In this document: positions 1 through 7,284 of the stretch, piece after piece | How positions within the stretch are numbered: position 1 is the stretch's first letter | How the letters are laid out: every line of letters starts with the position of its first letter | Assembly: GCA_023435305.1 (NCBI GenBank) | Contig: JAEYRV010000059.1 | Location: 1 to 64,000, forward strand | Length of the DNA stretch: 64,000 nucleotides | From: Bacillota bacterium | GTDB lineage: Bacteria; Bacillota; Clostridia; Acetivibrionales; DTU013 | Direction of reading: 5' to 3' | Notes under the pieces: generated by a model | What the model was told of the DNA's origin: nothing | What the model saw: the letters and a program-made list of their open reading frames with translations, nothing else | The model's database searches: none | Program-made: the position numbers and the translations under genes

Positions 1-74
1 TTGATTGTGGTGATTACTTAATTCGACATTTATGGGAGGAAATCCTATCATATATTGAGTGGTAAACAAATTTT

Positions 75-120
75 ATGTGCATAGAACCCGCATACATCAA
101 CGGGTTTGGTTTATGCACAT
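75..120. other. Two-tier hairpin ahead of mscL
   Basis: Inverted repeat with two nested stems: an 8-bp outer arm (75-82 with 113-120) and a 6-bp inner arm (85-90 with 101-106). It ends 31 bases before the mscL start and has no T-run after it. It could be a structured leader or the terminator of a gene left of the window. Confidence 0.5.
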
Positions 121-151
121 GGCTATTAATAATATCAAAGAGGGTGTTCAA

Positions 152-550
152 ATGCTGAAAGAATTCAAAGAGTTTGCATTAAAAGGAAATGTGATCGACC
201 TCGCCGTTGGCGTAATTATTGGTGGAGCGTTCGGCAAAATCGTCTCCTCCTTGGTCAATGACATTCTCATGCCGGTGATTGGCGTTATTTTGGGTGGGGT
301 AAGCTTCACTGATTTAAAATATGTCATCACACCTGCAAGCGGCGATATTGCAGAAGTGGCAATCCTTTATGGTTCATTCATTCAAGCAATCGTAGATTTC
401 CTGATTATTGCTTTTTCTATTTTCCTGTTCATTAAACTCCTATCATCCAGAAAAAAGAAGGAAGCAGAAGCGCCACCCGCTCCTCCGGCGCTTGCTGCGG
501 AAGTCGTGCTGCTCGAAGAAATCCGTGACTTGCTGAGAACAAAACAGTAA
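152..550 (+). CDS. mscL: Large-conductance mechanosensitive channel MscL
   Basis: Homopentameric inner-membrane channel that opens under membrane tension and releases solutes on osmotic downshock. The N-terminal amphipathic helix (MLKEFKEFALKGN) and first membrane helix (VIDLAVGVIIGGAFGKIVSS) are textbook MscL. The second helix (about residues 72-95) is followed by a basic RKKK stretch and a C-terminal helical bundle (LLEEIRDLLRTKQ). The ATG at 152 follows an AAAGAGGG ribosome site and gives 132 residues, normal for the family. An in-frame ATG at 59 would add 31 residues with no family resemblance, so I rejected it. Confidence 0.95.
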   Translation: MLKEFKEFALKGNVIDLAVGVIIGGAFGKIVSSLVNDILMPVIGVILGGVSFTDLKYVITPASGDIAEVAILYGSFIQAIVDFLIIAFSIFLFIKLLSSRKKKEAEAPPAPPALAAEVVLLEEIRDLLRTKQ

Positions 551-562
551 GGAGAAATAAAC

Positions 563-781
563 ATGGACATAAAAGACAAAATCGAAGATCTTGTGGACAA
601 AGTTAAGTCGGACAAGGACTTTGCGTCCAAATTTTCCAGTGATCCGGTGAAGGCGATTGAATCTGTCCTTGGAATCGATCTTCCGGATGATCAGATTAAA
701 TCTCTGATTGACGGAGTAAAAGCAAAAGTATCTCTGGATCAGGCTGGGGGTCTACTGGGCTCAATTAAGAAGCTCTTCTAG
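563..781 (+). CDS. Small conserved helical protein, function unknown
   Basis: A 72-residue protein starting 12 bases after mscL, with AAGGAG before its ATG, so probably co-transcribed and read through to the terminator at 790. It is acidic and basic in patches and lacks Cys, signal peptide and membrane segment. The pattern is helix (MDIKDKIEDLVDKVKSD), a proline turn (SSDPVKAIESVLGIDLP) and a second helix ending in a glycine-rich tail (GGLLGSIKKLF). Similar short DxxxKFxxDPxKAIE proteins occur in Clostridia, but I know of no function. Confidence 0.7.
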   Translation: MDIKDKIEDLVDKVKSDKDFASKFSSDPVKAIESVLGIDLPDDQIKSLIDGVKAKVSLDQAGGLLGSIKKLF

Positions 782-789
782 TAAAATAA

Positions 790-847
790 GCGGGCAGGAC
801 TGACGAAAGGCTAATCGCCCACGCTAGTCCTGCCCGCCTGTTTCTTT
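790..847 (+). terminator. Rho-independent terminator of the mscL operon
   Basis: A perfect 12-bp GC-rich stem (790-801 with 826-837) is followed by a T-rich stretch (CTGTTTCTTTG). It closes the mscL and small-protein transcript. Confidence 0.9.
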
Positions 848-880
848 GTATATTTCTTAAATAGTGATGTGATTGGTTAT

Positions 881-1375
881 ATGAAAAAGATACTTGGTGT
901 TCTGCTCATTCTCGTTATAATTGTTAGTATTTTAACTGGCTGTGGCAGTGCGCCCGGAGCTATTACTTCTGAAACACCCACAAGCTTTGATTACATTGAG
1001 TTGCCGTCAACAGAAAATTATTTGGCTGAAGACGGCAGCTACACTTCCAAAGAGGACGTAGGTCTATATATTCATCTGTATGGCAAGCTACCGCCTAATT
1101 TCATTACGAAGAAGCAAGCACAGGCACTCGGATGGGACGGCGGTTCACTTGAACAATATGCGCCCGGGAAATGCATTGGAGGCAGCTATTTTGGGAATTA
1201 TGAAGGGCTGCTACCTTCGAAGGATGGCAGAATGTATACCGAGTGTGATATTGACACATTGGGAAAAACGAGCACAGGCGCCAAGCGGATTGTCTTCTCT
1301 AATGATGGTTTGATTTATTATACTGAGGATCATTATGAGAGCTTTATATTGCTTTACGGAGATGAAAACACTTGA
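881..1375 (+). CDS. Barnase-family ribonuclease, lipoprotein form
   Basis: Guanyl-preferring RNase of the barnase/binase (N1/T1) family. Recognisable blocks are YGKLPPNFITKKQAQALGW, APGKCIGGSYFGN, the catalytic Glu in YTECDID, and SNDGLIYYTEDHYESF with the catalytic His. The ATG at 881 gives a signal peptide ending in a lipobox (LTGC), so the enzyme should be tethered outside the membrane; classical barnase is freely secreted. An ATG at 869 is also possible. The arginine equivalent to barnase Arg83 seems to be Thr (STGAKR), while Arg87 is kept, so activity may be reduced. The stop overlaps the barstar start by 4 bases. Confidence 0.9.
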   Translation: MKKILGVLLILVIIVSILTGCGSAPGAITSETPTSFDYIELPSTENYLAEDGSYTSKEDVGLYIHLYGKLPPNFITKKQAQALGWDGGSLEQYAPGKCIGGSYFGNYEGLLPSKDGRMYTECDIDTLGKTSTGAKRIVFSNDGLIYYTEDHYESFILLYGDENT

Positions 1376-1680
1376 GAACGATTATTATTGATGGCAAAAA
1401 GATGACATCACGCGAAAATGCGCACATCCATCTTGCCGAAAGACTGTCTTTGCTGGACTACTACGGTAGGAATCTCGATGCACTGCATGACTGTCTCGGT
1501 GACATCTCCGAGAAAACACATTTGATAATTCAATACTGTTCCGAGATGGAGATTGCATTAGGGGCATATGGTTCAGCACTATTGAAAGTGCTTATACTTT
1601 CAGCCGAAGAAAACGATTTTCTGACACTTTCCCTCTATGAGGACTCTGAATCATCTGAAGGAGATTTAACAGTCCATTAA
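1372..1680 (+). CDS. Barstar-family RNase inhibitor
   Basis: Cytoplasmic inhibitor of the RNase encoded just upstream. The signature loop LLDYYGRNLDALHDCLGDI matches the barstar binding helix; the Asp residues equivalent to barstar Asp35 and Asp39, which plug the RNase active site, are present, while the Trp38 position is His. The start is a TTG overlapping the RNase stop (TTGA), so the two are translationally coupled and the inhibitor is made whenever the toxin is. It has 102 residues against 90 in barstar, with an acidic tail (DSESSEGDL). Confidence 0.9.
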   Translation: MRTIIIDGKKMTSRENAHIHLAERLSLLDYYGRNLDALHDCLGDISEKTHLIIQYCSEMEIALGAYGSALLKVLILSAEENDFLTLSLYEDSESSEGDLTVH

Positions 1681-1683
1681 GCC

Positions 1684-1822
1684 TGGCTTCGAAGGATTCA
1701 GGAGCTTTAGTGGAAGGGTATGAAAAATGTTGAGGTAAAATTTCCGCTCATTGAAGACATAAGATGGATGTAGCCAAAAGTACGGCATGATACAGTCCCA
1801 GTCGATAATTTTTACAAATTAA
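1684..1822 (+). pseudogene. Peroxiredoxin (AhpC/Prx6-type) remnant
   Basis: No intact gene lies here. Reading from 1684 gives WLRRIQEL, a TAG at 1708, then KNVEVKFPLIEDI, and after a one-base shift MDVAK-YGMIQSQSIIFTN to a TAA at 1820. This order (WLRxI, VKFPxIxD, VAKxYGMI) is that of the segment after the catalytic Cys in Prx6/AhpC proteins. The N-terminal half with the peroxidatic Cys is gone. I read it as a decayed fragment; it may be a coincidence of short motifs. Confidence 0.5.
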
Positions 1823-1903
1823 TTTGAGAATGAGATGCGTAATAAAAAACAATAATTTGTGTTTCAATAAGGAAAAGAAATAAATACAGAAAAGGTGGTA
1901 CAA

Positions 1904-2206
1904 ATGAGAAAGTTCACATTAGCTGAAGCAAATGATATTGCAGGTAAACTGGGAATGGATTTCAGCAAAGTAAAGTTTACACTTGAAGAGTATTTGGAAG
2001 GCTTGAACATAGAACTTGAGCACGGCCTTGTTGATCCTGAAACCAATGTGACCAGCAATGACCCGCTTATGACGGGTAAGATTGCACTAGCTCATCTTAA
2101 TGAAATTCCTTTATACTATAATGAGGATATTGGACTAGAGGCGTGGGAACATGCGATAGAAGCCTTCAAAGGAGACCCAAAGGGTAAGAAAATCCAAATT
2201 GTATAG
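1904..2206 (+). CDS. DUF5661-type hypothetical protein
   Basis: A 100-residue soluble protein starting at the ATG 1904 after AAAGGTGG. The block ELEHGLVDPETNVTSNDP, followed by TGKIALAHLNEIPLYY, is what I recall for the DUF5661 family of small proteins found in bacteria and phages; no function is established. It stands alone between the peroxiredoxin remnant and a hairpin at 2225-2264. The family name is from memory. Confidence 0.65.
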   Translation: MRKFTLAEANDIAGKLGMDFSKVKFTLEEYLEGLNIELEHGLVDPETNVTSNDPLMTGKIALAHLNEIPLYYNEDIGLEAWEHAIEAFKGDPKGKKIQIV

Positions 2207-2224
2207 TGTACTTGGGACGAACAG

Positions 2225-2264
2225 TTTGAATGGCGAAGGAAACGGGCTTTCTTCGCCATTCAAA
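2225..2264 (+). terminator. Hairpin after the DUF5661-type gene
   Basis: Perfect 14-bp stem (2225-2238 with 2251-2264) and a 12-base loop, 18 bases after the stop codon. There is no T-run after it, so termination may be weak or Rho-aided. Confidence 0.6.
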
Positions 2265-2316
2265 CAACAACTAATCAAGGAAAAACTGTTTGTTAATATA
2301 TTTTATGAGGTTAATC

Positions 2317-3570
2317 ATGAGTATTGGTTATGCTTGCCTGACTGTCGGTGTTCCAAACACCGGCATAAAAGGTTGCCTGCTGAAAAATATCAACGAGGAA
2401 AAGTTGATTGAATTGATTCGGCACAATTTAACGTCACTTGAAAACATTATTAATTATAATGATACAAATGATGTCCGCCTTTTCCGGATCAGTTCTGATG
2501 TCATCCCCTTCGGTTCAAGTTCTGCCAATACGCTAAAATGGAGGAGCCTATTTAAGAAGGAACTTTCTCATCTCGGAAACAGCATCAGAGAAGCCGGTAA
2601 TCGAGTTTCGATGCATCCGGGTCAATATACCGTACTAAATTCACCAGACATACAGGTGGCAGAACGTGCGATTGAGGATCTCGCTTATCATTCAGCATTT
2701 TTAGATAGTCTGGAAGTCGATTTTACCAACAAAATCATTCTACATGTCGGAGGCGTCTACGGAGAGAAAAAAGCTGCCATAATTCGCTTTTCGGAGCGAT
2801 ATAAAGATCTGGACCATTCTATCAAGCGGCGCCTCGTAATAGAAAATGACGAAAAGTCCTACCATATTGGCGATGTTCTGGAACTGGGTTCGTGCCTCGG
2901 AATTCCTGTCGTTTATGATAATCTTCACAATAAGATAAATTACTGCGATCCTTCAAAAGACGATTTCTATTGGATTTCACAATGCTCATCATCCTGGAGA
3001 CGCGAGGATGGCAAACAAAAAATTCACTATTCTCAGCAGGACTGTCTGAAAAGTACTGGTTCTCATTCCAAGAGTATTTCTGTGACTGAGTTTCTGGATT
3101 TTTTTACTGACCTTGGCGAGAAAAAACCGGATATCATGCTCGAAGTCAAAGATAAAAACCTTTCGGCAATAAAATGCATTAACTGTACAACACCTAATAA
3201 AAATATAAAAGCATTAGAGCTCGAGTGGAGTAGATATAAATATGCTGTACTCGAGAAATGGCCGAATGATTACAAAAAGATAAGGGATCTTTTAAAGGAT
3301 AAATCTTCATATCCGGCGATTGATTTTTATCGACTTATCGAACATGCTTATGCGCAGGAGGTCATCCCGGGAAACTGCGTCAATGCCGCTTTACATATCT
3401 GGGGTTATTTCAAGGGCATGGCAATTCTCGAAGAAAAGGAACGATTTTTTAACCTTTTACAGACCTGTCAAGGAAAAGACTCCTCGACGAATCCTTTGAA
3501 GCGATTTTTATATAAACTTGCGGAGAAATATAAGCAGGAGTATTTGCACAATTCCTATTATTTTATTTGA
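2317..3570 (+). CDS. uvsE: UV damage endonuclease UvsE with C-terminal DUF1722-like domain
   Basis: UvdE/UvsE nicks DNA 5' of UV photoproducts and other distortions using a metal centre in a TIM barrel. The barrel motifs are all visible: SMHPGQYTVL, ILHVGGVYGEK, VIENDEKSYHIGDVL, YDNLHNKIN, KIHYSQQD and IMLEVKDK. The ATG at 2317 follows ATGAGG; upstream in-frame ATGs have no ribosome site. The protein has 417 residues, about 100 more than the minimal bacterial form. The tail (LEWSRYKYAVLEKWPNDY and NAALHIWGYFKGM...PLKRFLYKL) resembles the YbgA/DUF1722 domain. It appears monocistronic. Confidence 0.9.
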   Translation: MSIGYACLTVGVPNTGIKGCLLKNINEEKLIELIRHNLTSLENIINYNDTNDVRLFRISSDVIPFGSSSANTLKWRSLFKKELSHLGNSIREAGNRVSMHPGQYTVLNSPDIQVAERAIEDLAYHSAFLDSLEVDFTNKIILHVGGVYGEKKAAIIRFSERYKDLDHSIKRRLVIENDEKSYHIGDVLELGSCLGIPVVYDNLHNKINYCDPSKDDFYWISQCSSSWRREDGKQKIHYSQQDCLKSTGSHSKSISVTEFLDFFTDLGEKKPDIMLEVKDKNLSAIKCINCTTPNKNIKALELEWSRYKYAVLEKWPNDYKKIRDLLKDKSSYPAIDFYRLIEHAYAQEVIPGNCVNAALHIWGYFKGMAILEEKERFFNLLQTCQGKDSSTNPLKRFLYKLAEKYKQEYLHNSYYFI

Positions 3571-3725
3571 TGTATTTATTTGTCGATTGGTGCAACGGAA
3601 AATCGTTCCTTTAGAATTATATGAGTAGCTGTGTTGATTTCTCGGCATCTCAATTATATATGTAGTAATGATTTTGTAGAAACAAGCTGAAAAAGCCGAA
3701 AAATTATCCGAGCAATAAAATATGA

Positions 3726-3754
3726 TTGTAACTGTAAATAGTTTATAGTAAAAT
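3726..3754 (+). promoter_or_regulatory. Promoter of the tetR gene
   Basis: TTGTAA (3726-3731), a 17-bp spacer and TAAAAT (3749-3754). Transcription should start near 3761, just ahead of the palindrome at 3766. Confidence 0.55.
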
Positions 3755-3765
3755 ACAGCCATAAG

Positions 3766-3785
3766 GCTAACAAATATTAGTTAGC
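3766..3785. promoter_or_regulatory. Putative TetR operator
   Basis: Palindrome GCTAAC-N8-GTTAGC with a self-complementary AATATT centre, placed just after the -10 box and before the GGGAGG of tetR. The position fits autorepression. Confidence 0.55.
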
Positions 3786-3801
3786 TTGGGAGGTACCAGA
3801 T

Positions 3802-4392
3802 TTGGATAAAAAGCAGGAAATTCTTATGGCTGCATTTGATATTTTTTGTGAAAAAGGCTACCATCTATCGGTTGCCGAGCTAGCTGGGGCGGTGAAAATC
3901 AAAACGCCTTCGCTTTACAGTCATTTCGCGAGCAAGGATGAAATCATTGAGTTGGTTGTTCGGGATGAAATCGAAAGATACTATGCCTATTTACATGAAT
4001 GGATATTAAAAATCGAAGGTTTATACTGCAAGGAAGCTATGAAGAATCTGTATAATTTTGTGATTGAATATTTTTCAAAAGACAAGCGTCTTCGATTCTG
4101 GCGTGCCATAACATTTATTCCTAACCAACAACTTAATAGTTTATTTGCTCAGCTGATCTCCGAAAAAGACGCAATATTCAAACAGAAGATGCAGAGATGC
4201 TTCTTAAAAGGCCAGTCTAATGGTGAAATAAGACCAGATGTGTCTCTAGGGTCTCTCAGGCTATACCTTTGCATGATTCAAGGTGTATTGGATGGTATGC
4301 TTTTATATCCTGAAGAACTTCGTTATAAAGATAATGCTGCTGAATTGTTTGAAGCATACTGGAACGGCATTTGCACTTCCCATGCCGATTAA
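3802..4392 (+). CDS. TetR/AcrR family transcriptional regulator
   Basis: One-component regulator of 196 residues. The N-terminal helix-turn-helix shows the family pattern: ILMAAFDIFCEKGYHLSVAELAG followed by VKIKTPSLYSHFASKDEI. The C-terminal ligand domain is variable and does not reveal the effector. The start is a TTG at 3802 eight bases after GGGAGG. It lies 48 bases ahead of the Rieske gene in the same direction, so it probably controls the 4.4-13.9 kb operon and itself through the palindrome at 3766-3785. Confidence 0.92.
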   Translation: MDKKQEILMAAFDIFCEKGYHLSVAELAGAVKIKTPSLYSHFASKDEIIELVVRDEIERYYAYLHEWILKIEGLYCKEAMKNLYNFVIEYFSKDKRLRFWRAITFIPNQQLNSLFAQLISEKDAIFKQKMQRCFLKGQSNGEIRPDVSLGSLRLYLCMIQGVLDGMLLYPEELRYKDNAAELFEAYWNGICTSHAD

Positions 4393-4440
4393 TATAGACA
4401 AGTTGAAAATCACTAATGATTTCTCTAAGGAGTAGATGAT

Positions 4441-5412
4441 ATGATCACAAACCAATGGTATGCAATACTTCCATCAAAGAAAGTCAAGGCTGACCAGATT
4501 GTAAGCGTAAAAAGGCTTAATCTGGATTTGGCATTATTCAGAAACAGCAAAGGCGAGATTTGCTGTGTTGTTGATCAGTGTACGCACAGAGGGGCAGCAC
4601 TCAGCATCGGCAAGGTTAAGGGAGATTGTATCCAGTGTCCTTTCCACGGACTGGAATTTGATAAAAACGGCAAATGCACATTTATTCCCGCAAACGGAAA
4701 AGCTTCAACCGCCGACATCAGCCGGTATAATGTAAAGCATTATCTTGTAAGGGAATTAAACGGAATCATTTATCTTTGGTATGGGGAAGCGGAAGAAGCT
4801 GCGGAAAAACTGCCGTTTTTTTATCATCAAATTGATGGAAGCTATACTTACAGTGAAATCGAAGATCACTGGAATTCGCATTATTCACGCTGTATTGAAA
4901 ATCAGCTTGATGTGGTTCATGTCCCGATTGTGCACCATAATACTATCGGCAGAGGCAATAAAACCTTGATCAGCGGCCCAAAGGTATTGTATGAGAACGG
5001 CATACTGCAAACCAGCGCAAACAACGAGGTGGATAACGGACAGAAGCCGAAGTCCCCCGATGAATGTGTGATTAAGGATACAAACCTCAATTTTATTTTC
5101 CCGAACATATGGCTAAACCACATAAGCTCAAAAATAAAGGTGCTCATTTATTTCGCTCCGGTAGACGATGAAAATACAATACTCTACATTCGATTCTATT
5201 GTAAACTCACGAAGATAAAAGCTTTAAATAGCTCGATCGCGTTCTTGGGTAAATTTGCGAATAAAATTGTTGAACGGCAGGATAAACGCGTGGTGATCAC
5301 GCAAAAGCCCAAGGCCTCCTCATACAAATCGGGAGAAAAGCTGCTGGCGGGAGACGGGCCTATCATTCAATACAGGAAACTGAGAGCTGAGCTGAAAAAC
5401 AACCAAAACTAA
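4441..5412 (+). CDS. Rieske [2Fe-2S] non-haem iron oxygenase
   Basis: Has both parts of a Rieske oxygenase. The N-terminal cluster site is C47-x-H49 and C66-x2-H69 (CTHRGAAL, CPFHGLEFD). Residues 154-166 (NQLDVVHVPIVHH) supply a plausible mononuclear iron triad, D157, H160 and H165. With 323 residues it resembles the PaO/VanA-like single-subunit group. It should need O2 and an electron donor; the rubredoxin and ferredoxin genes further down are candidates. First structural gene of the pigment-like cluster, 33 bases ahead of a CrtI-family gene. An oxidation of a polyene end group is inferred, not shown. Confidence 0.85.
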   Translation: MITNQWYAILPSKKVKADQIVSVKRLNLDLALFRNSKGEICCVVDQCTHRGAALSIGKVKGDCIQCPFHGLEFDKNGKCTFIPANGKASTADISRYNVKHYLVRELNGIIYLWYGEAEEAAEKLPFFYHQIDGSYTYSEIEDHWNSHYSRCIENQLDVVHVPIVHHNTIGRGNKTLISGPKVLYENGILQTSANNEVDNGQKPKSPDECVIKDTNLNFIFPNIWLNHISSKIKVLIYFAPVDDENTILYIRFYCKLTKIKALNSSIAFLGKFANKIVERQDKRVVITQKPKASSYKSGEKLLAGDGPIIQYRKLRAELKNNQN

Positions 5413-5445
5413 AGCAAGAGCATATTGATACGGGGGGTTCATTCA

Positions 5446-7284
5446 TTGAAATACGATGCAATCATTATCGGCGGAGGCCTTTCCGGCCTGACTGCAGCCA
5501 GCCTGCTCGCAAAACGCGGGCTATCTGTAGCCGTCGTTGAAAAAAGCTATAACCCAGGGGGATCATGCGGCATATTTAGGCGTGGTGATGTGACGTTCGA
5601 TCAGGGTTCTGCCATGTTATATGGTTTTGGTGAAAAGGGCTTCAATGCGCATCGCTTTGTTTTCAACTGCCTTGAAGAGCCGATTGATATGATACGACAT
5701 GATCTTTTATATTGCGTGAATTTCAAAGGTAAAAGGATACGTTTCTGGGCAGACGTCGATCTGTTTGCGGACGAGCTCTCAGAAGTGTTTCCGAGCGAGA
5801 AAGAAAATATCCGTCGGTTTTACCGTGATATGGCGACGATGTACCGCCATGTGATGGTCGAGTCGCCAAACTACAATACCGCAGACGAAACGGATGGCAA
5901 AACCGCGTTGAGAAGCATGCTGAAGCATCCGGTTTCCTACGCCCGTTTTTTAGGATATTTAAATAAGAGTGCCAAAAAGCTGCTGCAAAAATACTTTTCT
6001 GATCCTGAGATATTCAAGTTTTTTGACAAGCTGACCTCCACCTACTGTTATGCGACGGTTGAAGAAGCTCCTGCTGTTCTTGCGGCGGTGATGTTTGTGG
6101 ATAACCATGTGGGCGGCAGCTACTACCCGGCCGGTTCTACATTGTTTGTGCCGGGTAAGCTGGAAAAAGTCATTGAAGAGTATGGCGGAGATATAGTCCT
6201 TCAAAGAGAGGCTGTATCCATTCTGTTTCAAGCTGGTAAGCCCGCTGGAGTGAGACTGGATGATGGCAAGGAACTATATGCACCGGATATCATTTATTCA
6301 GGAACCGTTTGGAATCTTTATGGCAAGCTGATTAATCCTGCATATAGCACACAAAAGAAAAGAGAATGGGTGCAAAAACAGGCTCCTACATACCCAAGTG
6401 TGGTTTTGTACGCAGTGGTTGATCGGAATGTCATACCCGAAGATACAGCCCCTATTGAAATGCTGGTAGGCAATCCGGACAGACTGGATGAAAGTGAAGT
6501 GACTGCCTATATACTCAGCATCGACGATAAGACGCTATGCAAAGAGAATGAACACACCGTCGTGGCGATCGGCCCTACCTTTGAAAGTTGGGGTACATTG
6601 AACGAAGCGGAGTATCAGAAAAAGAAACAAAAAGAACAGTCCCGCCTTATATGCGTGCTGGAAAAGAGATTTCCCGGCTTTGAAAAAGCTGTTCGGTATG
6701 CCGAGGTGGCAACGCCGAGAACTATTGAACGGTATACAATGAAAAACGGCGGTGCAGTAGCCGGGCCTAAACAGATGCTGGGGCAACATATGTTCCGCCG
6801 CCTACACACCCGCACAGAATGGGACAACCTATTTTGCTGTGGCGAATCTACTGTGATGGGAACTGGGACTCCCACAGTAACAACCTCCGGGCTTTCGGCT
6901 GCCAATGCCCTACTCAAAAAACTCGGAAAAGAACCGTATGTCTATCAGGAGAACATGAAGAACTTTGTCCACATTGTGGACAAGCCCTTTACAGCAGACC
7001 GGCTTTACGATGGGTATGACGAAACGGCTCGGGCTGTGATGCAAAAAGCTATGCGGTGTAGGCTGTGCGAACACCCCACATGCACGTCAGAAGTGGATAT
7101 ACGCGGCATCATGCGGCGGGCGGCTGTCGGGAATTTTATAGGCGCAAAAAAGTGCTGGCTACACAACCCGGCTAATAGAGATTCGCTGGAAAAGTTCGAG
7201 ACGACTTGTATCTGCGCAATAGAAAACAAATCCGCTGTGGAAATACAGGCGGTCATAGATTATTTGCAGGAGGTGAACGCATGA
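5446..7284 (+). CDS. CrtI/CrtN-family FAD oxidoreductase with Cys-rich C-terminal extension
   Basis: Flavoprotein of the phytoene desaturase/carotenoid isomerase family. The dinucleotide fold is at the N-terminus (YDAIIIGGGLSGLTAASLLA), followed by NPGGSCG and FDQGSAMLYGF. The usual C-terminal FAD motif is near residue 465 (NLFCCGESTVMGTGTPT). About 100 more residues follow with CRLCEHPTC and DIRGIMRRAAVGNFIGAKKC, resembling the N-terminal Fe-S region of glutamate synthase small subunit (GltD); the order CxxC-x4-C plus later Cys residues could hold a cluster. I chose the TTG at 5446, eight bases after GGGGGG, over the TTG at 5425. It overlaps the next gene by 4 bases. Confidence 0.85.
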   Translation: MKYDAIIIGGGLSGLTAASLLAKRGLSVAVVEKSYNPGGSCGIFRRGDVTFDQGSAMLYGFGEKGFNAHRFVFNCLEEPIDMIRHDLLYCVNFKGKRIRFWADVDLFADELSEVFPSEKENIRRFYRDMATMYRHVMVESPNYNTADETDGKTALRSMLKHPVSYARFLGYLNKSAKKLLQKYFSDPEIFKFFDKLTSTYCYATVEEAPAVLAAVMFVDNHVGGSYYPAGSTLFVPGKLEKVIEEYGGDIVLQREAVSILFQAGKPAGVRLDDGKELYAPDIIYSGTVWNLYGKLINPAYSTQKKREWVQKQAPTYPSVVLYAVVDRNVIPEDTAPIEMLVGNPDRLDESEVTAYILSIDDKTLCKENEHTVVAIGPTFESWGTLNEAEYQKKKQKEQSRLICVLEKRFPGFEKAVRYAEVATPRTIERYTMKNGGAVAGPKQMLGQHMFRRLHTRTEWDNLFCCGESTVMGTGTPTVTTSGLSAANALLKKLGKEPYVYQENMKNFVHIVDKPFTADRLYDGYDETARAVMQKAMRCRLCEHPTCTSEVDIRGIMRRAAVGNFIGAKKCWLHNPANRDSLEKFETTCICAIENKSAVEIQAVIDYLQEVNA

